A program made the position numbers and the translations under genes. From Kluyvera sichuanensis (GTDB lineage: Bacteria > Pseudomonadota > Gammaproteobacteria > Enterobacterales > Enterobacteriaceae), in assembly GCF_014218705.1 (NCBI RefSeq), contig NZ_JABBJF010000021.1:1-64000 (forward strand): a stretch of 64,000 bases of DNA, written 5' to 3'. Positions 9,001-16,442 of the stretch are shown here, piece by piece. Below the pieces are notes generated by a model. The model was not told the origin of the DNA. It ran no database searches and was given only the letters and a program-made list of their open reading frames with translations. Numbering within the stretch: position 1 is the stretch's first letter; each line of letters starts with the position of its first letter.

Positions 9001-9646
9001 CAGCATCGACCTTGAGGCTTTCAGCATTGGTTTCAGACGTTTTGGCAGCGGATGCACTTACACCGGCAGCGCTTTCTGATGCAGCTGCGGCGGTAGCACT
9101 CTGGCTTGCTTCGGTGGCTTTGGTCGTCGCTGTATTGGCGCTTTCCGCAGCGGCCGCAGCACTGGCAGCGGCTGCTTTGGCCTTTTCACCAGCGGCATCG
9201 ATAGCGTCGGTATTGTCTTTGTACCATTGCTGATTGGCATTGTGCTCATTGACGATCTGCGTCAGCGACTTCACGGTCACTTCCGTACCGTCTTCACGCT
9301 CAAGCGTGACCTCATCAACAGCTGTCAACCAGCTGCGCATCGTCTTCGAGTCGGCTGACATACGGGTCATTAGCGCGGTAAAACGTGCGCTGAACTGCGT
9401 TAAATCGCCCTCATAGGTTGTAATGATGCGGCACGGAACTTCCGTCTGGGTTTCGCCTGAATACGGCTCCACCAGCAGCAGGATGGTGTCATTGAGTACG
9501 CGCTTAATTTCGTGCAGTTTGTTATCAGGGCCAATGACAATCATGCCCGGCAGCACACCATTCACGGTAACGTTCCAGAACGTACCGGTGCCGGTGAGTG
9601 TGTCACTCCCCTGTGTAAATGTGATAGTACCTTCCCTGTACCACAT
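6092..9646 (-). CDS. Tail fibre with alanine-rich shaft, repeat module and S74 chaperone
   Basis: 1184 aa. Residues 1-145 form a lambda-fibre-like attachment domain (MWYREGTITFTQGSDTL). Residues ~150-430 are a long Ala/Ser/Glu heptad-like shaft, as in lambda Stf. Residues ~590-800 contain five ~37-residue repeats (KIGGVSFDGSADINLPGVNT). The C-terminal ~105 residues are an intramolecular chaperone of the peptidase S74 type, with the SDRRSKRNI cleavage region and LIAQDVQKVQP. The chaperone trimerises the fibre and then cuts itself off. It is the likely host-range determinant. An operator-like palindrome lies 38 bp upstream. Confidence 0.9.
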   Translation of the reverse strand: MWYREGTITFTQGSDTLTGTGTFWNVTVNGVLPGMIVIGPDNKLHEIKRVLNDTILLLVEPYSGETQTEVPCRIITTYEGDLTQFSARFTALMTRMSADSKTMRSWLTAVDEVTLEREDGTEVTVKSLTQIVNEHNANQQWYKDNTDAIDAAGEKAKAAAASAAAAAESANTATTKATEASQSATAAAASESAAGVSASAAKTSETNAESLKVDAAASAATASAKATEAGESATSAAASKDAAKASEAQAATSASEASASASAASDSAAAAKTSETNASASEQAAAGSAADALASKNAAKESETHAASSAGESVASAAAAKVSETNADASQKAAAESESAAGLSAEAAANSASASGEYADAALASKEAAALSAGEAKKSETSAAASATTAADSLAGIEVKANEAAESAVLASKKATEASTSAGEAKISQTKAKESEDKAYEYAQNAQSSVASVKWKGTSAEMDLTTDSPKWVKISRARMPQSTSTVYIEIIGGAGYEVNSPYQAAMADIVLRTASGDPRGLNVVTYRTMDSAVQNVATVNTDEDNYDIYLNAGAGAQKLIVNLQFSGAAVETLEVFEVLDTLPENAVVGVVYHRVLSDADGSITGSLMGNASSATVLQTARSIGGVLFDGSKDIVLPGVNAQGNQSTSGNAATASKLQIARSIGGVSFDGSADINLPGVNTSGNQNTSGNAATATKLQAARKIGGVSFDGSADINLPGVNTAGNQSTTGNAGTATKLQTARKIGGVSFDGSTDINLPGVNTAGNQSTTGNAATATKLQTPRTINNVSFDGSANISIPTLVSRGRVAALEANSQGAMPGIQMYEAYSNNYPTTYGNVIHLKGAASSGEGELLIGWSGTSGTHAPVYVRSRRDASDANWSAWAQLYTTLNKPSAADVGALPLSGGTLSGGLTAAGDIISRSANAYRAAYGNYGFFIRNDGGNTYFLLTASGDPLGSWNALRPITIANASGAVSMGNGLSVGGGVDVTSGNIRIPTSSTSWIDMRTNAALSNSSAVNTSSASAIVRQEHADRYFMVGGLGNSQFGFYMINKSRTANGTDAQAFLQNDGVWYCGGNGSFNDVYIRSDRRSKRNIRKIERALDKLERIEGVLYEIQVYDRYEQSGGLIAQDVQKVQPELVTVDHNDQSGQARLRLNYNGVIGMLVEAVKELREEVRELRGEMSVLKGGN

Positions 9647-9662
9647 ATTCGCTCCTTGATAA

Positions 9663-9681
9663 GACGGGCATCCTCGCCCGT
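9663..9681 (-). terminator. Hairpin after the J-like gene
   Basis: GACGGGC-ATCCTC-GCCCGTC, between the tail-tip gene and the tail fibre. The T-run is weak. Confidence 0.45.
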
Positions 9682-9683
9682 CA

Positions 9684-9703
9684 TTAAGTAAGTACCTACT
9701 TAT
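9684..9703. promoter_or_regulatory. Operator-like palindrome upstream of tail fibre
   Basis: TTAAGTAAGTACCTACTTAT, 16 of 20 positions matching the ATAGGTAAGTACTTACCTAT consensus, 38 bp before the fibre start. Confidence 0.65.
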
Positions 9704-9733
9704 TTTTACCGATATGAAGAAATATTTCTACTG

Positions 9734-12700
9734 TCAAAGAAGCCCAATCCTCACCCGGAGAACGTTGTTGTCGTCATAGACATCGATACGCTGGCCGTTG
9801 ATGACCAGACGACCGTTACCGCCACTATTGCCGTTGATCTCCAGCACGCCATTTTTCCCAAAGCGCCATCCTGAACGGCCAGAGATAAAGTTGGTGGACT
9901 GTAGGTCGCCAACTTTGGCGTTGGTGATTGTTCCATCCTTGATAAAAGCGCCGTTCATGTAAGCAACGCTGTTTTCGACCACAAACGGTGTGGTGATTTT
10001 CCCGTTAACCGAGTTCACAAGACCAAAGCGGTCTGCTTGAACAAGGAACTGAGAAAGACCTGTGCTATCAATGCCCAGCGCGATACCGGCAACATATTTC
10101 TGGCCACCGCTCGTGGAGGTCTCCATTTTAAGCGTCCACGCTGTCGAAACCTTTTTGTTGGTATCGGCAATTGCCTGGGCCTGCTGCTGGATAGTGGCCG
10201 AGTTGCCATCTACTTCAGCCTTAATCGTATCAATACGACCACCTAGTGCTTTATCGGCTTCCGCGCGTGCGGTTGCTTCAGAAGTAATAGCGGCACTGAT
10301 ATCTTTTCCTGTCTGAGCCTGCAAATTGGTGATTTGCCCTGCCAGCGCAGAGTCGGCATCGGTTCTGGCTTTCGTTTCTTCCGCAACAGCCGCCTTAATG
10401 TCGGCACCTGTTTGGGCCTTTAGTGTTGTGATTTGTTGTGCCAACGATTCGTCGGCGGTCGCTCTTGCAATCTGCTCTTCGGCTAGCGCCGCGCTGATAT
10501 CTCCCTCAACCTTCGCTTGCAATGTTGTGATCTGCTTCGACAACGACTCATCCGCCGTTGCACGAGCCTCTTGTTCGGTCACAATTGCCGCAGCGATATC
10601 GTCGTTAATCTGAGCTTCAAGCTTGGTTATTTGGGTCGCAATAGCCTTATCAGCCTCAACACGAGCCGTCGTTTCTTCAGTGATAGAAGCGCGAATATCT
10701 TCACCAATTTCTGCGCGGATCTCTTCCACTTTCGAGGCCATTGCAGACATATCGTCGGCAAACGTCTTCTGAGTGGTTGCGATCTTCGCGTTATTGACCA
10801 TCTGCTTGTGCTGGTCTTCATCCTGACGCAGAGCGAGATCGATATTGGTTTTGGCCAATGCCTCAATATTGGTGGTTACTTCCGCGCTGGCTCGCTCGAC
10901 TTCGGCCACAGTTTTCTTCATCTCTTCAACAGCAGCAACGCTATCGTCAACAGAAGACTTCATCGCCTCAATCTGTTTGGCGTTCGCCATATCGCCTTCT
11001 ACTCGGGCCTCACGTTCTTCGGCAATCAATGCAGAAGCATTATCGAGTGCTGCATGAGCTGCTTCGACCGCGCCAGCTACGGCTTTGCCCTGCTCGGATA
11101 CAGTTTCCTGTAACTCAACTAAAGCCGCATTGGAATCTTCAACCTGTTGCAGAGCGTCATTGACCTTATCCAAAGTGCCGGACACTTCCGTTTTAAGCCC
11201 GTTTTGCGCTTCTTCTAGTCTCTGATCTGCCGCCGTCAACTTGTCATCGAGATCTTTGAGGCTTTCCTCCATCTGCTGATAGATAGAATCAACAGCCTCC
11301 TGAGAAACCTTAGAGTCGATTTCCTCAAGCAACTCCTGTCCCAACTCAGAAGATGTGATTTTCCCTGTCAGGAATGAGAGAACATCCTTTGTCATCGCCT
11401 CGGTACCCAAATTGGAGTTCGGCGGACTCAACATGCCTCTCTTATTTGCCGCGCGAACCCAATAGAACCACGTTTCGCTATCCCCCAAACCTGCATGGGT
11501 GAAAGTAGTACTGGCGGCCTCGGCAATCAGTTTTGCGGTGTCCAGGTCGTTGGTCTGTGACGCATACACGTTGATGTGGTCGAGATCGATTGAATCAGGG
11601 TTAACCCAATTCAGAATCACGTTGCGATAGTCACCCACGGCCGTCAACGCAGTCGGTGCGCCTGGCGGTGTCATCGTTCCCTGAACTTTATAGACTGTAC
11701 TGATGATCTCAGTCTTTTTGCCGCTGAATGACACAGCATAAAGCTGGATATCATATTGGCCGTTCTCGGCAATATTGATGATTTCGTACTGCTCTTCAGT
11801 GACACGCGCGGACTGCCAGTTAGAAACGTTGTTCTCGTCCGAGCGACGCCAACTGATCCAATACTCAGCAGACTTACCTTCCCAGGTCGCAATAAGCTTG
11901 ATGGAAAGGTTGCCTGGGCTGGAAATATACGTTCCTTCCGTCACCTGCAGGTTTGTCGGCTTCGAGTATGTTGGATCGAGAACGGTGTTGTTCTCCGGAA
12001 TCAGCGTCGCCCCATTGTCTATCGCTTCGTACTTCGAAGGGTTATTCTGGACGACCGTCACATCGAAAGACCCTTGCGCATCACCCTGTGCAACGTTGAT
12101 AACGCGTACTCGCATTGGCTCCAGGTCTGGTTCGGTGATAGTCCAGATGCCATTCATTACTGGCATTTCGCCGGATGCCAGAGACTTCGAGAACGTCACT
12201 TTAGTGATATTCTCCCCCGTCTCCAGAATGTCGCGTTCGACGATCTTGCCTTCCTGGTTCAAGATGCGAATGTAGCTGCCGCTTTTCTTCAACGATACTG
12301 GTGCGTCTAATGTGATGCTGTTCTTGTTAAAGGACATAATGCGACCGGAGTTGCGTTTGCCCGAACGGTACTTGTTCTGGATCAGCACGGTTTCACCTGG
12401 CATCAAGAACGAAGCATCAAGACCTGCAGTAAAGGTGATAACGTCAGACTCCATGCGAGCGGTATACAGCAACCACAAACCGACACGATGCGCCTGGCCA
12501 CGGCTGGTACAACCGAACGCAACCACTTCGGTTTTGCGCTCGCCATAACGACGCATCGCCTCCTGGTCTTCGACGTACTCGATGTTCTGTTTGTAGCCGT
12601 CTTCTTTGTTGTTGTAGGTGACAAGGGCAACGGAAGGACGATCTTTGCGAGCTGAACCTTTATAGCTGAACAGGCCATCTTTGACGTTTGCGTTGGTAAA

Positions 12701-13891
12701 CATCATGACCGGGTCTGACGGGCTGTCCTGCATGACGTTGACCATTCCACCAGCCCAGAAGACCATACCGCGGAAGGCGCCAGCGATATCCTGAATCAGT
12801 CGATAAGCATCCTGCCGGCTGGTTATCTGGGTGTTGATGGCGAAACGCTTCTCCTTGCCGCCGAAACCATCGTCGACCTCTTCGTCGCAATAGCGACCGA
12901 TCTGATACATCTGTCCAAGATCAATCATGGACTCAGAGACAAACTGCCCAAGGCCATATCGGGCGTTGGTCAGAACGTCGAAGAGAATCCAGGCTGGGTT
13001 AGAAGAAGACAGCAGCTTAAACGTACCGTCCCAAACACCAACATAGGTATTGGTGTTCTCGTTGTAGTTTGACGGCACGCGGATTTTCAAACCACGCACC
13101 AGATACGAACGAGAAGGCATAGAGCTGCCGAACTGCTCTGAGTTAACCTTGAGTCCAACAAGCGCAGAGTTCGGATAGTTCATTGGCGTATCGACGATCT
13201 CACCGATGGAGTCCACCCACGTATCGTTATAGAGATACTGAGTTTTGCTGTCGTCGGTTAGGCGTATGACACGAACCTTATATGCGCGGCCAGGTTTCGG
13301 CAGTTTGAGTTCGTAGCTGCGATAGTAAACACCTGTCTTCTTCGCTGTCAGGGCAACTTCAACACTTTTCTCGCCTTCAGCAACTACATCAGCAAATGTT
13401 CCATCGCCATTGGCGATCTGAAACTTGTATTTGACTGTTGTGCCGTTGGTGTCACCCGATTTCTTATCCACGCTACGCAGAGAGGGAAATTTGAGGATGA
13501 CGCGAACGCGGTCAGCTTCATCGTTATCGATGGAGACTGTCACCTCATGTGTCTTTTTCAGCTGAATGTTGATGGATTTGGGCGTTTCAACAAAATCGAA
13601 ACCGTCCATCGGCGTCTGGTCTTGCGAGCCGTCACGAAAGTCCCAAGTAATACCGCTGTAGTTTGCAGAGCCGTCTTCATTGAGAATCGGCAGATCGTCG
13701 ATGAAAATCGACTTTGCTCCGTTTACAAGACCGCCAATAACGCCTTCCCCGAGCAAGTCGAGGATAGACGCCATAGCACGCGAGTTAACGGTATCATCAG
13801 CTTCAACCGGCGTGCGGCTGGAGCTGCTGCTTTTCTTGCCGCCTGCACCTGCGATCAGGAGAGGCAGCCTTTTCTTCTTGAACTGTTCCAT
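9734..13891 (-). CDS. J: Tail tip attachment protein J (central fibre)
   Basis: 1385 aa. The N-terminal ~700 residues follow the lambda J plan of tail-hub domains. A fibronectin type III module lies near residues 745-840 (PPGAPTALTAVGDYRN). About 300 residues of coiled coil follow, including at least five ~34-residue repeats of the type EEQIARATADESLAQQITTL. The C-terminus is DUF1983-like (FLVQADRFGLVN). ATG at 13891, behind AAGGG. This protein is the distal tail tip and probable receptor-binding protein. Larger than lambda J (1132 aa) mainly because of the coiled-coil repeats. Confidence 0.92.
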   Translation of the reverse strand: MEQFKKKRLPLLIAGAGGKKSSSSSRTPVEADDTVNSRAMASILDLLGEGVIGGLVNGAKSIFIDDLPILNEDGSANYSGITWDFRDGSQDQTPMDGFDFVETPKSINIQLKKTHEVTVSIDNDEADRVRVILKFPSLRSVDKKSGDTNGTTVKYKFQIANGDGTFADVVAEGEKSVEVALTAKKTGVYYRSYELKLPKPGRAYKVRVIRLTDDSKTQYLYNDTWVDSIGEIVDTPMNYPNSALVGLKVNSEQFGSSMPSRSYLVRGLKIRVPSNYNENTNTYVGVWDGTFKLLSSSNPAWILFDVLTNARYGLGQFVSESMIDLGQMYQIGRYCDEEVDDGFGGKEKRFAINTQITSRQDAYRLIQDIAGAFRGMVFWAGGMVNVMQDSPSDPVMMFTNANVKDGLFSYKGSARKDRPSVALVTYNNKEDGYKQNIEYVEDQEAMRRYGERKTEVVAFGCTSRGQAHRVGLWLLYTARMESDVITFTAGLDASFLMPGETVLIQNKYRSGKRNSGRIMSFNKNSITLDAPVSLKKSGSYIRILNQEGKIVERDILETGENITKVTFSKSLASGEMPVMNGIWTITEPDLEPMRVRVINVAQGDAQGSFDVTVVQNNPSKYEAIDNGATLIPENNTVLDPTYSKPTNLQVTEGTYISSPGNLSIKLIATWEGKSAEYWISWRRSDENNVSNWQSARVTEEQYEIINIAENGQYDIQLYAVSFSGKKTEIISTVYKVQGTMTPPGAPTALTAVGDYRNVILNWVNPDSIDLDHINVYASQTNDLDTAKLIAEAASTTFTHAGLGDSETWFYWVRAANKRGMLSPPNSNLGTEAMTKDVLSFLTGKITSSELGQELLEEIDSKVSQEAVDSIYQQMEESLKDLDDKLTAADQRLEEAQNGLKTEVSGTLDKVNDALQQVEDSNAALVELQETVSEQGKAVAGAVEAAHAALDNASALIAEEREARVEGDMANAKQIEAMKSSVDDSVAAVEEMKKTVAEVERASAEVTTNIEALAKTNIDLALRQDEDQHKQMVNNAKIATTQKTFADDMSAMASKVEEIRAEIGEDIRASITEETTARVEADKAIATQITKLEAQINDDIAAAIVTEQEARATADESLSKQITTLQAKVEGDISAALAEEQIARATADESLAQQITTLKAQTGADIKAAVAEETKARTDADSALAGQITNLQAQTGKDISAAITSEATARAEADKALGGRIDTIKAEVDGNSATIQQQAQAIADTNKKVSTAWTLKMETSTSGGQKYVAGIALGIDSTGLSQFLVQADRFGLVNSVNGKITTPFVVENSVAYMNGAFIKDGTITNAKVGDLQSTNFISGRSGWRFGKNGVLEINGNSGGNGRLVINGQRIDVYDDNNVLRVRIGLL

Positions 13892-13909
13892 GTTCAAAAA
13901 AATCCCTTA

Positions 13910-14500
13910 TTACATAAGCTGGTCGATGGTGATAGAAGAACTCACAACCTGCGAGCCAACCAAAATTTCCTCTCCATAGATGAGCTGCACCGGGTTTCCC
14001 TGGTTAGTGGTGTTCTGCGGCCCATCGAAATAGAACGAGTCAGAGTTATCCGCCTGCCTTACACTGTCGTTCGTCGCCTGTGGTGAAATGAGTTGCGCGA
14101 CGCCGCCCATCATTAATGACAAACCGAGCGGAGCCAGGGCTGGAACCCAGATGGAGGCGACCATCAAAACAGCGCCCACCACCGTCTGAAACCAACCAAA
14201 CGCAGAGCCGCCACTACCGCGAGGAACTGGCGTAATTCGGATCTTCGCGATGTTGTCGGACTGCCCCATCATCTGGTACTCACCTTCGTCGACCGACCAT
14301 TTGTGGCCCTGCTTATTGGTGATCTGGATGTGGTATTTGTCGTAGGTTTTAAGGTTTCGCTTCATCCAGGCTTTGAATCCGGGGCGATTAGCCTCAATCA
14401 AATCCAGAGCCTGCTTGGTGTTGCGAACCTTCAAATGCCAGTGACGACCGAAGTGTTTGGCCATAGGGCCACCAAGTTGCACATGAACTAACTCAGACAC
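13910..14500 (-). CDS. I: Tail assembly protein I
   Basis: 196 aa with a GTG start behind AGGGAGATGAGAC, overlapping the end of gene K. The N-terminal ~90 residues have the ubiquitin-like character of lambda I. Gly/Pro-rich membrane-like segments (ALAPLGLSLMMGGVAQLISP) follow, then a short C-terminus. In lambda, I acts with J, K and L in tail-tip initiation. The K-I-J order is kept. Confidence 0.88.
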   Translation of the reverse strand: MSELVHVQLGGPMAKHFGRHWHLKVRNTKQALDLIEANRPGFKAWMKRNLKTYDKYHIQITNKQGHKWSVDEGEYQMMGQSDNIAKIRITPVPRGSGGSAFGWFQTVVGAVLMVASIWVPALAPLGLSLMMGGVAQLISPQATNDSVRQADNSDSFYFDGPQNTTNQGNPVQLIYGEEILVGSQVVSSSITIDQLM

Positions 14501-15285
14501 GTCTCATCTCCCTTGAGTAAGTCTCTGTGACGCAGGTGGTGCGTCGTGTGTTTCTGGTACATGCCACCGTAATAAGCGCGACAACTCAGGCGGTCTATCT
14601 GGTGATGCAGGATCATGCCGTCTCCGATATACACCGCGCAGTGGTCAGGCATTTTTCCGTACTGGATGAAGAAGACATCGCCGCGCTGCGGTTCCGTCCC
14701 TGGCGCAAGACGCACAAGCCCTTCATTTCGATAGTTCTGGTCGAGAATGTCGTTGTCGCCCGTGTACCATGACGGGATATGCAGGTGCGCATTCGGATTC
14801 AGCTCAACACCAAACTCGCGTTTGAGATAGTCGCGGCAAAGCATCCAGCAGTCGAAGACACCGAACACATAGGGTCTCCCCAGATAAGGCATCTCAAAGC
14901 CGTCTGGGGTGATCACATTCATCTCACTGAAGTGAAATGGCGCATCGCCCTCGACGTTCTTGCGTACAGCCAGAATCAGCCACGGAACTTCCGTTGCCTC
15001 GCATCCGGCGCGATCGGCGTCTGACGCATCCGCTGATTCGTCAGTGTGGGAGTGCCAGATGGCAACCACGTCTCCCGCATCTTCCGCAGCGATAATGTCG
15101 TCAGCGTGCATAACAAACGTGTTTTCCGGGTACTCCGACACGTTCCGGGCTTCAATGAAGCGATATTTCTCGCCAGAGGTACGCACCAGAAAGCCACACG
15201 CTTCGTTCGGGTAGCGTTTGATGGCTGTCAGATAGATTTGTTGCATAACGTCCGAGCCAAGCTCAGGGAGCGCTTTATTACCCAT
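14488..15285 (-). CDS. K: Tail assembly protein K (JAMM + NlpC/P60)
   Basis: 265 aa from MGNKALPEL. The N-terminal domain carries a JAMM metallopeptidase motif (AIWHSHTDESADASDAD). The C-terminal half is NlpC/P60-like, with the catalytic cysteine in FGVFDCWMLCRDY and the histidine in DHCAVYI. Lambda K has the same two domains and helps the tail tip through peptidoglycan. It overlaps L by 8 bp and I by 13 bp, so the three genes are tightly coupled. Confidence 0.9.
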   Translation of the reverse strand: MGNKALPELGSDVMQQIYLTAIKRYPNEACGFLVRTSGEKYRFIEARNVSEYPENTFVMHADDIIAAEDAGDVVAIWHSHTDESADASDADRAGCEATEVPWLILAVRKNVEGDAPFHFSEMNVITPDGFEMPYLGRPYVFGVFDCWMLCRDYLKREFGVELNPNAHLHIPSWYTGDNDILDQNYRNEGLVRLAPGTEPQRGDVFFIQYGKMPDHCAVYIGDGMILHHQIDRLSCRAYYGGMYQKHTTHHLRHRDLLKGDETCLS

Positions 15286-15976
15286 AACGCGTTGCTCCGA
15301 TGAACCCGCCAAAGTGGATTACGCCATTGGCAAAGTAGTTACGGCGAGCGTTGCATGAGTCGTAGCGTTTCGTGCAGTAATCCGCGCCTGACATGGTGGT
15401 TTGCTGGTTGTTTTTGTCGAAATATGGGCCGGTGTAGCCACACTCTGGGCCGCGGTATTTCCACGGGCAGGTGTTTTTGATGATCTGGCGGTACGGCAGC
15501 TGCACGCCCATCAGATCGAACACACTCGACAGCTCAAACTCGACGACCTCATGGGTTTCGAGAGTCTTCTGTTCGATGAACCACATCTCATCCGGGAAGT
15601 GCTGATTTGGATCTGCGGTTGGATTCCCGTCTTTGAAGTTGGCAGCGTCGAGAAAACGCGCCAGCGTCATCTTGCGGATGATGCGGCAACCCACCAGATC
15701 GTCGTTTGCCTGAACTTCAGCGGAGACAGTTCCTGCAAAGTTGGAGACCTGGATTTTTGGACGCGGCAAAGTACCCTGACCAGTCTTATCAAAGCCTGAC
15801 GCTTTGATTGGCCACGGTTCGTAGGACACGCCCTGCCAAACGACTGGCTCCATCAGTTCGTTTGTGCCGGCGTGGAAAAACAGCTTGCCCCCAGAGGTGG
15901 TGTTCGACATATCAAGTTCGAACAGCTCAATGAGCGCGGAGGGCGACAAGCTCTGAATATCAGTTTTAATACCCAT
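15278..15976 (-). CDS. L: Minor tail protein L
   Basis: 232 aa from MGIKTDIQSL, with GGAAGAAACG before the ATG. The C-terminal cysteines (CPWKYRGPECGY ... CTKRYDSCNAR) match the four-cysteine cluster known to bind iron-sulfur in lambda L. Tail-tip hub component. A terminator-like hairpin and an operator-like palindrome separate it from gene M, so L-K-I-J may be a transcription unit of its own. Confidence 0.9.
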   Translation of the reverse strand: MGIKTDIQSLSPSALIELFELDMSNTTSGGKLFFHAGTNELMEPVVWQGVSYEPWPIKASGFDKTGQGTLPRPKIQVSNFAGTVSAEVQANDDLVGCRIIRKMTLARFLDAANFKDGNPTADPNQHFPDEMWFIEQKTLETHEVVEFELSSVFDLMGVQLPYRQIIKNTCPWKYRGPECGYTGPYFDKNNQQTTMSGADYCTKRYDSCNARRNYFANGVIHFGGFIGATRYG

Positions 15977-15997
15977 CGTTTCTTCCTTGAAATAAAG

Positions 15998-16023
15998 AGG
16001 CGCCAACATCCTGTCAGCGCCTA
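15998..16023 (-). terminator. Hairpin between M and L
   Basis: AGGCGC ... GCGCCT followed on the - strand by CTTTATTTC. The downstream side runs directly into the L ribosome binding site. Confidence 0.5.
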
Positions 16024-16032
16024 TAGATAATA

Positions 16033-16052
16033 GTAAATAAGTGCTTACTTAT
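16033..16052. promoter_or_regulatory. Operator-like palindrome upstream of gene L
   Basis: GTAAATAAGTGCTTACTTAT, 15 of 20 matches to the consensus, 57 bp before the L start. Confidence 0.6.
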
Positions 16053-16065
16053 CTAGTAGGTTAAA

Positions 16066-16401
16066 TTATCCTTCATAAATTTGTCTGAAGGTCGCAGTGA
16101 GAACCTGATAGCCCTGGTAACGTTTGACTGTATGGCTGTCGCACACCACAACAATCTTTTTGCCACGAGGGTTCGTCCAGTAGAACGACTCAACGGCTGC
16201 GCGTGCCGTCAGAAAGTCATCGACAGCATTGATGACGTCGTAAGAGCGCGTAAATGTCAGGCTCCACTCTTCTTTGATGCGATTGAGACCTTTGGCCTGG
16301 CGCTGTTCGTAATCGTCACCGAAATTCAGAACCGTCACGTTAGGCTTCACGGTCTTTTCCGACTCGTAGTCGGGATACCAGTTAAAAGTCAGTCTTTCCA
16401 T
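16066..16401 (-). CDS. M: Minor tail protein M
   Basis: 111 aa. NWYPDYESEKTVKPNVTVLNFGDDYEQR and FYWTNPRGKKIVVVCDS are typical of phage minor tail protein M. The length is near lambda M (109 aa). It joins the tail-tip assembly. AAGGATGTGAG precedes the ATG. It lies directly after the tape measure gene. Confidence 0.9.
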   Translation of the reverse strand: MERLTFNWYPDYESEKTVKPNVTVLNFGDDYEQRQAKGLNRIKEEWSLTFTRSYDVINAVDDFLTARAAVESFYWTNPRGKKIVVVCDSHTVKRYQGYQVLTATFRQIYEG

Positions 16402-16414
16402 CTCACATCCTTGT

Positions 16415-16432
16415 GAGACTGCCCCTTCCGGG
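16415..16432 (-). terminator. Hairpin between tape measure gene and M
   Basis: CTGCCCC-TTCC-GGGGCAG with no T-run. It may be an attenuating or processing hairpin rather than a full terminator. Confidence 0.4.
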
Positions 16433-16442
16433 GCAGCCGTGG

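Noticed and set aside
8448..9233. Alanine-rich frames on both strands across the tail fibre shaft
   Set aside because: Shadows of GCN-rich codons encoding the fibre's Ala/Ser/Glu repeat region.
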